In this document: positions 25,418-35,000 of the stretch, one piece after another
Layout: every line of letters starts with the position of its first letter
How positions within the stretch are numbered: position 1 is the first letter of the stretch
From: an uncultured Methanomassiliicoccus sp.
GTDB taxonomy: Archaea > Thermoplasmatota > Thermoplasmata > Methanomassiliicoccales > Methanomassiliicoccaceae
DNA length: 64,000 bases
Assembly (NCBI GenBank): GCA_944319735.1
Contig: CALUEU010000003.1
Coordinates: 124,001-188,000 of the forward strand
Direction of reading: 5' to 3'
Program-made: the position numbers and the translations under genes
The notes under the pieces: model-generated
Seen by the model: only the letters and a program-made list of their open reading frames with translations
Database searches by the model: none
What the model was told of the DNA's origin: nothing

Positions 25418-26329
25418 CTAATCTATTTTTTTGAAACTGTCAATGTAATGTTTTACTCTGACCACGTTTTGTTTGTAATGAATCTCCAGCGATGAAGGAA
25501 TGTGCTGGAAATAATATGGCGACATAGATGCGCCCATCGCTATCTTCATTTTAGTGTCTTTTTCAATTCCTATGACCTCATTCTTTCCTTTTTTTATATT
25601 GTCTAAGAACTCATCGATATCGTCTGCCTTGGATGAGGTCACGACATTTCCGACTTCACAGAGCATATGCCCGTCAGTCCCTCCAGTGCAGCCGATATTG
25701 TATTTTCTTGAATACTGCAGAGCTTCTAAATTGGACTTGCGATTCATGCCGCTGCAGATGACTTCATAAGCATCGATTCGTGAGGCCGTGTCTTCTGTCA
25801 GATACGCTCTGTTTATGCATTTTTGCATTCCCTTGTTAAACATAAAATAACCCATTGGATGAGCAGCAGAGATCACGCAGTTCTCTTTTTCCAAGGAGTC
25901 TAAAATTTCCAGAGTACTCATCCTTATTGCAAGGCAGGGATTGCTTTGTATTTTATCTCTAATATTTTTTTCCCAATATGCGTATAAATCCTTTGCCTCG
26001 TAGAAGTATACAAGAATGTGCGGACCGTCCCACGCACTAATCTCTATTCCGGGAATCACAAACGTTGAACATCTGCTGTGAAATGCTTCTTTGACTCCGC
26101 CGATCAGGTTGTGGTCGGTGATTGCTAAACCTACTTTCCTCTCTCCGGCCAGCTTCAAAGCTTCCTTGACATCCGTCATGGAGTCTGAGTGACGCGTATG
26201 GAAATGCATATCTGCAGACATCATTCCCATATCATTCAATGAGTCCCAGTCTGGGATTTCAAATCTGACTTCAGGTTCACTTACAATCTGCAAACTCTTT
26301 CCCTCTAAGTAGATTAGATTGCATACCAA
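25418..26329 (-). CDS. PHP-domain metal-dependent phosphoesterase
   Basis: A 303-residue PHP protein. Metal ligands are visible in SADMHFHTRHSDS (HxH), AITDHNLIGG, PGIEISAW and GGTDGHM. Members of this family hydrolyse phosphoesters such as histidinol phosphate or nucleoside 3',5'-bisphosphates; the exact substrate is unknown. The longest frame starts at TTG 26329; a shorter start is possible because the PHP domain begins near residue 36. Convergent with the cardiolipin-synthase-like gene, eight bases apart. Confidence 0.8.
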   Translation of the reverse strand: MVCNLIYLEGKSLQIVSEPEVRFEIPDWDSLNDMGMMSADMHFHTRHSDSMTDVKEALKLAGERKVGLAITDHNLIGGVKEAFHSRCSTFVIPGIEISAWDGPHILVYFYEAKDLYAYWEKNIRDKIQSNPCLAIRMSTLEILDSLEKENCVISAAHPMGYFMFNKGMQKCINRAYLTEDTASRIDAYEVICSGMNRKSNLEALQYSRKYNIGCTGGTDGHMLCEVGNVVTSSKADDIDEFLDNIKKGKNEVIGIEKDTKMKIAMGASMSPYYFQHIPSSLEIHYKQNVVRVKHYIDSFKKID

Positions 26330-26474
26330 CTCTTTCTAAATATTAACGCTTTTCTTCAAGTTTTTTCACTATTCTTCTAAGCTGTCATGTTCATCTACAC
26401 GACAGCGCTGAAAATTCTCATAATCTGCTTAAGTTATACCTAAGATTATAACCTATTTCTGACATACAAGTGTT

Positions 26475-27059
26475 ATGGATATGACCGACATCTCGAATGT
26501 GGTTAACGATTATATTCTGGAAATAGTCCTCATTTTAGGGGGTCTTCTGGCAGTTATAATCGCAATTCAGTATGTTAGGAAAAAGGAGTCCTTTTCATAC
26601 AAGGCTTTGACCGCATTGGGATTTATTTTTGGAATATTGATGGTTATTGTCGCGCTGGTTAATTATCAGGATTGGATTCTCAGTACGGCATTGATAGTTG
26701 CCATTGCAGGGTTTGCTCTGATTATACGGCCGATCAGGAATGTTCACATATCCCCCTTATTCGCACTTCTGGTAATGGCTATAGTTTACATTTCCTTGGG
26801 AACGCTGACTACTGTAGGCAGCATAGACGTATCATTCCTGGCTGAAGGATGGCCGAGGATAATCGTATCGTTCGTAATCGGTGCTATCTTCTACATGCTG
26901 TTCAATTTTGCTGAGTCGATCATCAAGATATTTGGTAAAGTCCTGAACTGGTGGCCTTTACTTTTCATACTAGGTTTAGTGTGCATTGCAGAAGGAGTAT
27001 GCATCTATTTCGGATACGGCTCTGTGTATGATCTGATTCTGCCTTACCTGCAGAACTAA
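26475..27059 (+). CDS. Multi-pass membrane protein of unknown function
   Basis: A 194-residue very hydrophobic protein with about six membrane helices (for example EIVLILGGLLAVIIAIQYV, AVIYISLGTLTT-type segments and LLFILGLVCIAEGVCIYF) and almost no polar catalytic residues. I do not recognise the family. It stands alone between the PHP gene and the large accessory nuclease gene, and its composition looks like the host core rather than the AT-rich neighbour. Confidence 0.65.
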   Translation: MDMTDISNVVNDYILEIVLILGGLLAVIIAIQYVRKKESFSYKALTALGFIFGILMVIVALVNYQDWILSTALIVAIAGFALIIRPIRNVHISPLFALLVMAIVYISLGTLTTVGSIDVSFLAEGWPRIIVSFVIGAIFYMLFNFAESIIKIFGKVLNWWPLLFILGLVCIAEGVCIYFGYGSVYDLILPYLQN

Positions 27060-27194
27060 AACTCTTTTTTCTTTTTCACTCATGATCGTTGGTTATATCT
27101 TAAGGTAAGATTATCTATAGAATTCAATTCAATAAATTGAAAAAAATCATGCCCTGAAACACCATTTTTATAAATATTTTCTGCATATACCAAA

Positions 27195-30100
27195 TCAATC
27201 ATTATTTAGTTTTAGAATTTTTTCAAGCTCATCATATGTAATAATAGAAAATTCTATCTCCTTGTATCTGCACACAAAAAGCTTATTTGTAACCATGTAT
27301 GAAACAACAACATACTCTGAATCGTTGATGCCAAACGACATAAGAATCTTATTTTTGTTTTTCATCATGTAGTTGATTCTTCTTTGAAATTTTTCATCAT
27401 CTTTATGCTGGTAAAAGAAACTTTTTTGTTGCATTTGATCTTCATAGATGGATCCAACTTTATGTAGCACTTTACTCTCGATTATCCAAACTTCATGCCT
27501 TGTTTTACTTATTGCAATAATATCATAATCTCCGAGCTCTGCTGGATAATCTTCTTGAGGGAAACGAGATTTAAGATCTACTTCTGTAACAACAGTATCA
27601 AAGCCTACTGTGCGGAATATCTGTGCAATATCTTGCACCATGCAATCCTCATATCGTTTTTTCCATTGATCTAAGACAGATTTCAACTTACTTAGGCCTA
27701 TTTCATACGGTAAATACCAATTTAACATCCCATTCTTCCATGATTCTAATGCACCATTTATAGTGACTGGAGAAAAGATACATCTATTGTCATGTATGAT
27801 AATCGGTTTCATGTCAAATCTATTATCTCTTTTTTCACGTTCCCAAATAGGCAAAACATCGTGCTGTTTTCCATTAACTCTTTTGAGTGCAGTGGTATCA
27901 AGTGTAAGAAAATCAATAATGGTCATAACCATATTGTAATCAGGCATGTCTTTAGAATATTCCTTATATTTCTGAATCAATTCTGATTTTTCAATCTCAA
28001 ATACATTTGGATATGTTCTGAGACTGGTAGCATCTTGTATAATGTCTGATTGCATATATTCCATAAACAATATTAATTGCCTTATGTTGATACCTGTATC
28101 TTGATTAAACGCCTCAAATGCACTTTTTAAAAATTCTACATCTATGGCATCATCTTTGATTGAATATTCCTTTATATCATATTTTCTTAAGATCACCGAA
28201 TCATACATTTTACCTGCAACTTCATTTAAAATAGTGTCTACTTTGTACTCAGAACTTATGGACACTGTTATCTCGGAATCTGAATAATAACATATGTCTG
28301 CACAATCCTGAAGAACGACAAGCCAATCTGCAAAAGCAAGAATAAACTCAAAATCTTCCATTGAACATTTTTTTGGTTCTTTTTGATGTTCAATCGCTAA
28401 ATTACTCTCTAGTAAGTATCCCGCCATCCTAATATTTCTACGACATTCTTCTCTGATTTTTATAGTCTCTTTTTCAAAGTTGTCTTTAACTTCATCACTT
28501 AATTCTGATAGTGCAGAGTATTTTTTAATACAGAGTGTAATCTCATGTCGTTGTATTGAATAATACTCTAATATCTCATTATGCAAATCATATTTATCAT
28601 AATATGATATATATTTTTCAAATATTTCAACCATATATTTTTGCATTTTCCTAATTATTGCGGTAGCTTCTTTTCCATGATACTCTCCAGGTTTAATGCC
28701 CGATTCAAAACATATCTTTGCAATTTTTTTCCTAACTCTGGTAAAACTAATTGCCGATATCTGAGTAGGAATACTTTCATCTGAAAAATAGTATTTCTGA
28801 TCAATCTGAAACACGCCCACTGTTTTCTTAAGTGAAGAACGTTCTGCTAATTTTTTTTCTAGATGACTATATTTTTCCGGTGAATACTTGCATAGTGGTT
28901 GTAGCAGTTCCAGGAAGTATGTATGCTCTGCTTGTCGATCCGTTCCATTTTGAAATATGGTTGTGATTACTAGGGGATCAAGACTATATCTAATTATTAT
29001 GCGATCTGGTTCAACATGTTCATCACCAAATACAATTTCTCGAGACGAGTCATGTAAGAATCGATACGAATGATTTATAGCATATTGCCAAGGCATGAAT
29101 AATATCTGGAGTGTTTTTCCAGTTAATATGTCGATATCACATACCAAATCAGCATATTGTGCAAATAAGCGTTGGTTTAATTCATCGATAATTCCAGTAA
29201 GGCTCTCTCCATATTGTATAAAATCTTCTTTTGTAAAGAAATCTACATTGTGTGACATGAACACGTAAGTGTCACGGCCTAATGCTTTAATTTCACCTCC
29301 AAAGCCGTGGCAGCCTTTGTGAATTATTCTGATATTTTTTTGAAGATTAACTTCCGCAACCCAATTTAAAGGATCATTAAGTATGCCAGCATTATTTCTA
29401 GGAAACTCATGTAGCATATTTTTAAAATATGAATAAACATATTCTTCTGTTTCATTACGATCAATGATTATTTTATCATACTCAATCGCACCAGATGGAA
29501 TAACGTGATTCAAATCTTTCCAAGCAAAAAAGTATCCACTCAATCCGCTCCTAGATGAAACTAACACTTGGTTAGTTATACTGTATTGTATAAACTCAAC
29601 AACTTCATTTAAGTTATTTGCGAAACCTATTAAATAGATAGCATCAATTGCACTGCACTCAAACTCTTTTATAGATGATTCACGAAACTTCCAGTTAGCA
29701 GTAATATCTGTAAACGGATCGATAATCATGTAGATTATATTGCAATCGCAATCAAAATCTATCAAGTATACGCCATTAATGTCTTCCCTATATACTCCTT
29801 CAGCTAGGCGTAGACCTTTTGTATGATTTAAGTCTGCAATCTGTTGGATGGTTGCACGTATCTGATCATCATCATACGAGTTCTTATCAATAACTATTAA
29901 GATGCAATTTTCATTACAACGTGTTGCAAATAATAAACCCTTTACTATAACTTCTTTAGATTTACGATCTATGATTGCAGGTTTTATTAATGCTCTATTG
30001 GGCGTATTTGGAGACATATTAAACGAATTTTCAACCAATGATAAGATTGTTTGAGTGATATGCTCTTTTTTCTCTTTTGGTGTTGCATTTAATAGAAGAA

Positions 30101-30920
30101 TCTTGTAACAATCAACTAATATTGATTCATTGAATAGTGGATACATCTTTGACTCTTTTTTAATGAAATGTCTCATTTCAATGGGGCTTAATTGTTGCCA
30201 CATAATCTGAGATGTTGCTGTAGCTTGTTTTTGGAATATTGGGTTATTGAACATTCTAGTTATTGTATTCCAATATTCTTCCGGTGGTATCTCAAACGTG
30301 ATACTGTGATCTGAATTGGGGATGTTAGTTTCTTTTGTGAGATTAATAATCGTATTTACGTATTCTAAAATTGTGCTTAATTCTTCATTGCGATTACAAA
30401 TTGATGCTAATGTTTGCATATGGCGAATTGCACCATACACTTGTTGGTAACCAGTTCCAGTGATAGTTGAATATGTTTTCCCAAAATGGTTGATAAACAC
30501 TTCACCATAATCATCCATAATGTACTCTTCTTGGTTAGTGATAGTTAGAAACTTGGAGACTTCATAATAAAACATTTCAAATTCAGAATAACTTATTATG
30601 TGCTGTGTTCCAGAATTACCACACTCTGATAAAGCCATATTCAATGACAACCTTTGAGTTAATGCAGATCGATTTTTTCTCCATGAATTGAGACAAAATA
30701 TGGCAGTTGTCAAATCACTAAACTCATATTTGGATATGACATCAAGGAGACTATCTGCAATTGGTCGAATATTATCAAATGCCGAATGAAATTCTTTCAA
30801 ATGCTCAGTGTCAATTTTTATCTGAACATCGGTGTTTTTGTCTAAACAACACCCCTCACATTTTTTATCATGGTCTGGATCATTTTTTTCTAGTTTCATA
30901 CGTCTCATCTTTCTTTTCAT
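27195..30920 (-). CDS. Orphan 1241-residue protein with C-terminal PD-(D/E)xK nuclease signature
   Basis: A very large protein without recognisable family over most of its length. The N-terminus has a CEGCC cysteine cluster (about residues 21-25). Near the C-terminus AELGDYDIIAIS ... EVWIIESK reads as a PD-(D/E)xK active site: D1133, then E1148-x-K1150 on the following strand, with E1128 upstream. This fold is shared by restriction enzymes, Mrr and NERD nucleases. No membrane helices and no Walker motifs are obvious. The gene is clearly more AT-rich than its neighbours and uses many AT-ending codons, suggesting transfer. It has no partner genes in an operon. A defence or mobile-element nuclease is plausible but unproven. 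Confidence 0.7.
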   Translation of the reverse strand: MKRKMRRMKLEKNDPDHDKKCEGCCLDKNTDVQIKIDTEHLKEFHSAFDNIRPIADSLLDVISKYEFSDLTTAIFCLNSWRKNRSALTQRLSLNMALSECGNSGTQHIISYSEFEMFYYEVSKFLTITNQEEYIMDDYGEVFINHFGKTYSTITGTGYQQVYGAIRHMQTLASICNRNEELSTILEYVNTIINLTKETNIPNSDHSITFEIPPEEYWNTITRMFNNPIFQKQATATSQIMWQQLSPIEMRHFIKKESKMYPLFNESILVDCYKILLLNATPKEKKEHITQTILSLVENSFNMSPNTPNRALIKPAIIDRKSKEVIVKGLLFATRCNENCILIVIDKNSYDDDQIRATIQQIADLNHTKGLRLAEGVYREDINGVYLIDFDCDCNIIYMIIDPFTDITANWKFRESSIKEFECSAIDAIYLIGFANNLNEVVEFIQYSITNQVLVSSRSGLSGYFFAWKDLNHVIPSGAIEYDKIIIDRNETEEYVYSYFKNMLHEFPRNNAGILNDPLNWVAEVNLQKNIRIIHKGCHGFGGEIKALGRDTYVFMSHNVDFFTKEDFIQYGESLTGIIDELNQRLFAQYADLVCDIDILTGKTLQILFMPWQYAINHSYRFLHDSSREIVFGDEHVEPDRIIIRYSLDPLVITTIFQNGTDRQAEHTYFLELLQPLCKYSPEKYSHLEKKLAERSSLKKTVGVFQIDQKYYFSDESIPTQISAISFTRVRKKIAKICFESGIKPGEYHGKEATAIIRKMQKYMVEIFEKYISYYDKYDLHNEILEYYSIQRHEITLCIKKYSALSELSDEVKDNFEKETIKIREECRRNIRMAGYLLESNLAIEHQKEPKKCSMEDFEFILAFADWLVVLQDCADICYYSDSEITVSISSEYKVDTILNEVAGKMYDSVILRKYDIKEYSIKDDAIDVEFLKSAFEAFNQDTGINIRQLILFMEYMQSDIIQDATSLRTYPNVFEIEKSELIQKYKEYSKDMPDYNMVMTIIDFLTLDTTALKRVNGKQHDVLPIWEREKRDNRFDMKPIIIHDNRCIFSPVTINGALESWKNGMLNWYLPYEIGLSKLKSVLDQWKKRYEDCMVQDIAQIFRTVGFDTVVTEVDLKSRFPQEDYPAELGDYDIIAISKTRHEVWIIESKVLHKVGSIYEDQMQQKSFFYQHKDDEKFQRRINYMMKNKNKILMSFGINDSEYVVVSYMVTNKLFVCRYKEIEFSIITYDELEKILKLNND

Positions 30921-31140
30921 CTAATACATTATTGATTCTTTTATTCTCTCGTGATATGCTATATTATTTAAAAGATAAAAAATTAACATGATTTTATGCT
31001 AACTATCTTTCATGAAAATTTAAACTTTATGGGTCGCGTGAAAACAACTCACACTCTTGACAAACACATCATATGTAGTATGATATGTCATATTTTGAAC
31101 TGAAGAAATTATAAAGGATGTATAGATTATCTTAAGGTCA
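30921..31140. other. AT-rich upstream region of the giant nuclease gene
   Basis: This gap holds TATA-like sequence for the minus-strand gene (ATATTATTTAAAAG around 30961) and a short inverted repeat around 31072-31095 (CATATG ... ATATGTCATAT). Nothing else is evident until the decayed ABC ATPase fragment that follows. Confidence 0.3.
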
Positions 31141-31329
31141 TATGAACTGATCAATGATACGAATCTTGCGATGAGGTTTTGTAACCGTATTGTGATGATG
31201 TGTAACGACAATATTGTTGCTGCAGGTTCTCCAGATGAAGTATTGACCCCAGAAAATATAAAAGCAGTTTATGGAGTTGATGCCGTGATAGAACATTCTT
31301 ACGGACGGGACAGAGTGATAATTTTGTAA
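31141..31329 (+). pseudogene. Decayed 3' end of an ABC importer ATPase (FecE-like)
   Basis: The frame reads ELINDTNLAMRFCNRIVMM then NDNIVAAGSPDEVLTPENI and KAVYGVDAVIEH, ending with TAA at 31327. This is the H-loop-to-C-terminus part of an iron-chelate-type ABC ATPase, about 60 of 250 residues; no Walker A, signature or start remains upstream, and the H-loop histidine is replaced (NDTN for HDxN). It is not a copy of the intact ATPase at 20336. It marks a deletion or insertion junction next to the nuclease gene. Confidence 0.75.
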
Positions 31330-31345
31330 ATTATTTAATTAAATA

Positions 31346-31861
31346 TTAAAATTTTAAATCTGTTTTTTTATTAATGAAATCCTTAGTCTTTCTCATAATT
31401 TCAATCAGTATGTCAAGCTCTTCTTGTGATAGGTTTGAGAAGAGACTGTCTATAGATGATTCAAACTCATGTTTTGATTTTATAACCAGTTTCCTTCCCT
31501 CATCTGTTAAAAAAACATTGTATTTTTTGCTGTTCTTGCTTTTGCGGTCGTCAGCCACAATTCCTTTTTCTCTGAGTTCCGAGATTATTCTGGTAGTGTT
31601 TGATTTATCAGTACCGGTCTGTTCAGTCAGCTCTTTCATGGTTGCTTTTCCTTTCTGGAACAGGGTAACAAGATATGGCAGATAACAGGCCTTCAAATTA
31701 TACTGATTAAGAATCTCAGCAGATCTCTGTGTAATGTCTTTGGATATTGCATGCACGTATGACGGGAGAAACATCTTCCATTCCGGCATCTCTTCATCGG
31801 GCAATATCATCACCTTCGGGCTGTATCTCAGGAAGGAAACCAGGGCTTGCGCCCTGATCAA
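31346..31861 (-). CDS. MarR-family transcriptional regulator
   Basis: A MarR regulator of up to 171 residues. The winged HTH is clear: ACYLPYLVTLFQKGKATMKELTEQTGTDKSNTTRIISELREKGIV followed by the wing DDRKSKNSKKYNVFLTDEGRKL; helices at both ends form the dimer interface. The longest frame starts at TTG 31861; ATG 31810 (MILPDEEMPEW) is a good alternative. It is cotranscribed behind the MFS exporter gene, 26 bases apart, and two TGTTGAG-NN-CTCAACA palindromes upstream of that gene are its likely operators. Ligand probably a toxic organic compound. Confidence 0.88.
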   Translation of the reverse strand: MIRAQALVSFLRYSPKVMILPDEEMPEWKMFLPSYVHAISKDITQRSAEILNQYNLKACYLPYLVTLFQKGKATMKELTEQTGTDKSNTTRIISELREKGIVADDRKSKNSKKYNVFLTDEGRKLVIKSKHEFESSIDSLFSNLSQEELDILIEIMRKTKDFINKKTDLKF

Positions 31862-31887
31862 TTGAGAGGTAAACTCCCTGTAACGGT

Positions 31888-33450
31888 TTATTGTTTTTCT
31901 TTTTCGATATTCTCAGGACTTCCATCCTCCTTGATACTGACGATCGGCTGGGTTTTCATAAACACTGCAATCAATGCCACCAGTACTATGAGAATTGCAG
32001 CAACCAGAAATGTAAGAGCAATTGCATCCCCGTAATCGCTTATGATCGTCTGCACATAACCAGGTCCGAACTGTGTCAGAATTTCTCCGATATGATTGAG
32101 AATTGAAGTATTCATCGGGAGACCTGATTCCGAGAGCCCGGGAATTGCATTCAGCTTCTGCACAAATACTGTTGAAATTATTGTAGCGAACAGCCCGGTA
32201 GCTATTGTGCCCCCTATATTCCTGAATAAGTTGATTGTGGAGGTTGCCATCCCCATTTCAGTTTTTGAAGAGTTGTTCTGCACCAGTATCATGATTACAG
32301 ACATTACACAGCCGAATCCGAAGCCGCAGATGAACAGCGAAAGCAGGAGAAACCACAAGTCGCTGCCGTTGTGCAGAAAGCTCATCATAACCAGGCCGAT
32401 GAAGGAAAACACCGGACCGGCTACAAGCCATGGTCTGTAGCCTGTGCGGTTCAGCAGAGCACCGCTTGAGATGGAAGTAATCATCATGCCAGCTACAAGC
32501 GCCAACGTAACGTAGCCTGATTCAGTAGGAGTATAACCCATAATCATTTGCAGGAAGACGGTGATGAAAGTCAACACACCCATCATCGTCATTCCGAAGA
32601 CGAAGATCATCACACTGCTGTTGATCATCACTTTATTTTTGAAGATCTGAGGATTCATCACCGGATCCTTCACCCTGTGTTCTATCTTCACAAATATGAA
32701 TAACAGAACAGCTGCAACCGCTACCATGATCAGCGTCTCGACACTGATCCATGCAAAGTCATTCCCTGCCCAGGTGAAGAGAAGCAGTATATCAGCAATG
32801 AATACGCTCAGAACGCCGATTCCAGTGTAGTCGATGTACGGCTTTTCCTGAACATTGATTGAAGGGAACTTTGCAGCTGTGAGTGCGATCATCACTATGC
32901 CGATGGGTACGTTGATAAAGAAGCACCAGTGCCAGCCGACGCTGTCAGTTATAAGCCCGCCCAGCAGCGGTCCGATTGCAGAACCGATGGCAAAAATCGC
33001 CCCCAGCATTCCCTGGACCTTTCCTCTTTTATCGGGAGGGTATAAATCTGCCACTGTCGCAGTGGCTACCGGGATTAACGTTCCTCCGCCCAGACCCTGC
33101 AGAGCCCGGAAGGCAATGAGTTCAACCATGCTTGTAGACAATCCTGCCAGTACAGAGCCGGCTAAGAAAAGTACAATTCCTACTAGTAGGAGAGGCTTCC
33201 TTCCATAGATATCAGATAATTTTCCTGAGATGGGGATAAGGATAGTCTCGCAGAGCATGTATGCAGTTATGGCCCATGAGTAAAGATCCATCCCGTTAAG
33301 ATCCTGGGCAATGGTCTTCAGCGCAGTTGATACAATGGTGCCGTCCAAACAGGCGACGATCATTCCCAGCGCCAAGCCTATCATGATCATATTGCGGGTT
33401 TTAGGGTCGATATTCGAGCTGTCGACTGATGTTCTCACATTTTGAGTCAT
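31888..33450 (-). CDS. MFS multidrug exporter, DHA2 (EmrB/QacA) family
   Basis: A 520-residue transporter with 14 predicted membrane helices. Family motifs: LDGTIVSTALKTIAQDL in helix 1 (motif D1), GKLSDIYGRKPLLLVG (motif A) and GAIFAIGSAIGPLLGGLI (motif C, antiporter). It would export lipophilic drugs using the ion gradient. ATG 33450 lies about 20 bases after the predicted transcription start, inside a promoter covered by two palindromic operators; MarR follows in the same transcript, a classic autoregulated efflux unit. Possibly of bacterial origin. Confidence 0.92.
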   Translation of the reverse strand: MTQNVRTSVDSSNIDPKTRNMIMIGLALGMIVACLDGTIVSTALKTIAQDLNGMDLYSWAITAYMLCETILIPISGKLSDIYGRKPLLLVGIVLFLAGSVLAGLSTSMVELIAFRALQGLGGGTLIPVATATVADLYPPDKRGKVQGMLGAIFAIGSAIGPLLGGLITDSVGWHWCFFINVPIGIVMIALTAAKFPSINVQEKPYIDYTGIGVLSVFIADILLLFTWAGNDFAWISVETLIMVAVAAVLLFIFVKIEHRVKDPVMNPQIFKNKVMINSSVMIFVFGMTMMGVLTFITVFLQMIMGYTPTESGYVTLALVAGMMITSISSGALLNRTGYRPWLVAGPVFSFIGLVMMSFLHNGSDLWFLLLSLFICGFGFGCVMSVIMILVQNNSSKTEMGMATSTINLFRNIGGTIATGLFATIISTVFVQKLNAIPGLSESGLPMNTSILNHIGEILTQFGPGYVQTIISDYGDAIALTFLVAAILIVLVALIAVFMKTQPIVSIKEDGSPENIEKEKQ

Positions 33451-33468
33451 TCAGCATCTCCAACAATA

Positions 33469-33518
33469 TGTTGAGGTCTCAACAAATCTTAGTATATAAA
33501 TATGTTGAGAACTCAACA
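33469..33518. promoter_or_regulatory. Divergent promoter with two MarR-type operators around one TATA box
   Basis: TGTTGAGGTCTCAACA (33469-33484) and TGTTGAGAACTCAACA (33503-33518) share perfect seven-base arms. Between them lies GTATATAAATA (33492-33502), a TATA box readable in both directions. A start about 26 bases away falls within the first operator on the minus strand (MFS-MarR) and just beyond the second on the plus strand (ligase and following block). MarR binding would block both transcripts. Binding by this MarR is inference. Confidence 0.75.
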
Positions 33519-33622
33519 AACACTATTTGGTTAAACGCCTTATTTTCCTTACAGGCAGCAAATATAAAGTAAACACAGACTTATTGCAGCTCCAGAATTC
33601 TGATGGATATAGCGTGGTGTCT

Positions 33623-34972
33623 ATGATAGAAATCTCAATGGAAGAGGCTGTCCAGCTGTGCAGGGAAGGAGAAAAACTTCTGCCGGAAGAGAAAAAAGCC
33701 ATAGTTAATGAAAGGCTGAAGATGCTGGTATCCTACGCTAAGAAGCACTCGGCTTACTTCAGAAAGCTGTATTCTGACATTGATGAAAATAACTTCTCAC
33801 TGGAGGACCTTCCGCCAGTTACAAAATCAGAACTGATGAAATGCTACGAAGACTGGGTTACCGATCCAGACATTACTTATGACGGCGTCATCGAATATGT
33901 TAACACCCCGATCGAGACACGCAGTTCGTATCTTGGAAAATATTCTGCGCTGATGACCTCTGGGACATCTGGAAATCCGATGCCGATGGTCAGGGACTCT
34001 TACCACAACATCATTCACGGCACCCTCATACAGACCAGGTTTCTTAAGAATGTAGATGAACACATACTTGATCCGAAATACAATAAACTGGCAACTATCA
34101 TCTTTACAGATCCGAGCGTCTCGTCTTATTCCTCATTTTTGAAGGTAAAGGCCTTAAATCCTGATTATAGCGATAACATGCTGGCCATTTCTCTGCAGGA
34201 AGGGAGCGAGAGCATAATCAAGAAACTCAATGACTTTCAGCCAGATCTGCTCACCGCCTATCCTTCAACCATCGGACCCCTGATCAGTGCGGCAGAGGAG
34301 GGAAGGTTGTCAATCCACCTCAAGGCCATTGGTTTTTCTGCAGAAGTCTTGTCTCCTGAAACACGCTGCAGAGCCGAGGCGGCTTTTAACTGTCCAGTTT
34401 TGAATAATTACTGCAGCACAGAGGGCGGAGAGGCAGCCATGGCCTGCAAACTGGGAAATCTGCACATAAATGACGACTGGGTCATAATCGAGCCGATAGA
34501 CAAAGATGGTAATCCGGTCAAAGACGGAGAATGGTCTGAAGGCATATATGTCACAGACCTCACAAACTATGTGCAGCCTGTAATCCGCTACTACATGAAT
34601 GACAGCGTAAAGATCACCAGGACATGCGGATGCGGAATGAATCTTCCCATCATGGAAATAAACGGAAGGGTTCTGGAAGAAATCCAGGTTGAAGGGAAGA
34701 GGCTGTCAGGCCTTGTTATTCTGCACAGTCTTCACGAAGTGAAAGATCTTTACACATACCAGGTGGCTCATGTCTCTGAAGGATGCTTTGAACTGAGGGC
34801 GGAGTTTGCCAATGGCGCAGATAAAGAAAAAATACTCAATGATTTCAGCAGAGAACTTAATGAGTACCTACTCAACAACGGATGCAGGGAAGTTACCGTT
34901 AAGTTAAGCTCAGAACCACCCAGGCACAACGCGAAAGGCGGTAAAATCAAGGAGTTTGTGAAGGGGTTTTAA
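33623..34972 (+). CDS. PaaK/LuxE-type adenylate-forming acyl ligase
   Basis: A 449-residue member of the phenylacetate-CoA ligase (PaaK) group. ATP-binding P-loop TSGTSGNPMPM, adenylate motif NYCSTEGGE, IRYYMNDSVKI and a CGCG-containing hinge before INGR are intact; the C-terminal small domain ends with GGKIKEF containing the catalytic-type lysine. It should activate a carboxylic acid as acyl adenylate. The frame is open to TTG 33527; ATG 33623 (MIEISMEEAVQL) starts the recognisable domain. First gene of the block that continues with the Rsb genes, and it shares the MarR-type promoter. Confidence 0.82.
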   Translation: MIEISMEEAVQLCREGEKLLPEEKKAIVNERLKMLVSYAKKHSAYFRKLYSDIDENNFSLEDLPPVTKSELMKCYEDWVTDPDITYDGVIEYVNTPIETRSSYLGKYSALMTSGTSGNPMPMVRDSYHNIIHGTLIQTRFLKNVDEHILDPKYNKLATIIFTDPSVSSYSSFLKVKALNPDYSDNMLAISLQEGSESIIKKLNDFQPDLLTAYPSTIGPLISAAEEGRLSIHLKAIGFSAEVLSPETRCRAEAAFNCPVLNNYCSTEGGEAAMACKLGNLHINDDWVIIEPIDKDGNPVKDGEWSEGIYVTDLTNYVQPVIRYYMNDSVKITRTCGCGMNLPIMEINGRVLEEIQVEGKRLSGLVILHSLHEVKDLYTYQVAHVSEGCFELRAEFANGADKEKILNDFSRELNEYLLNNGCREVTVKLSSEPPRHNAKGGKIKEFVKGF

Positions 34973-35000
34973 CTTTAAATAACAATAAACTGTGATATTC

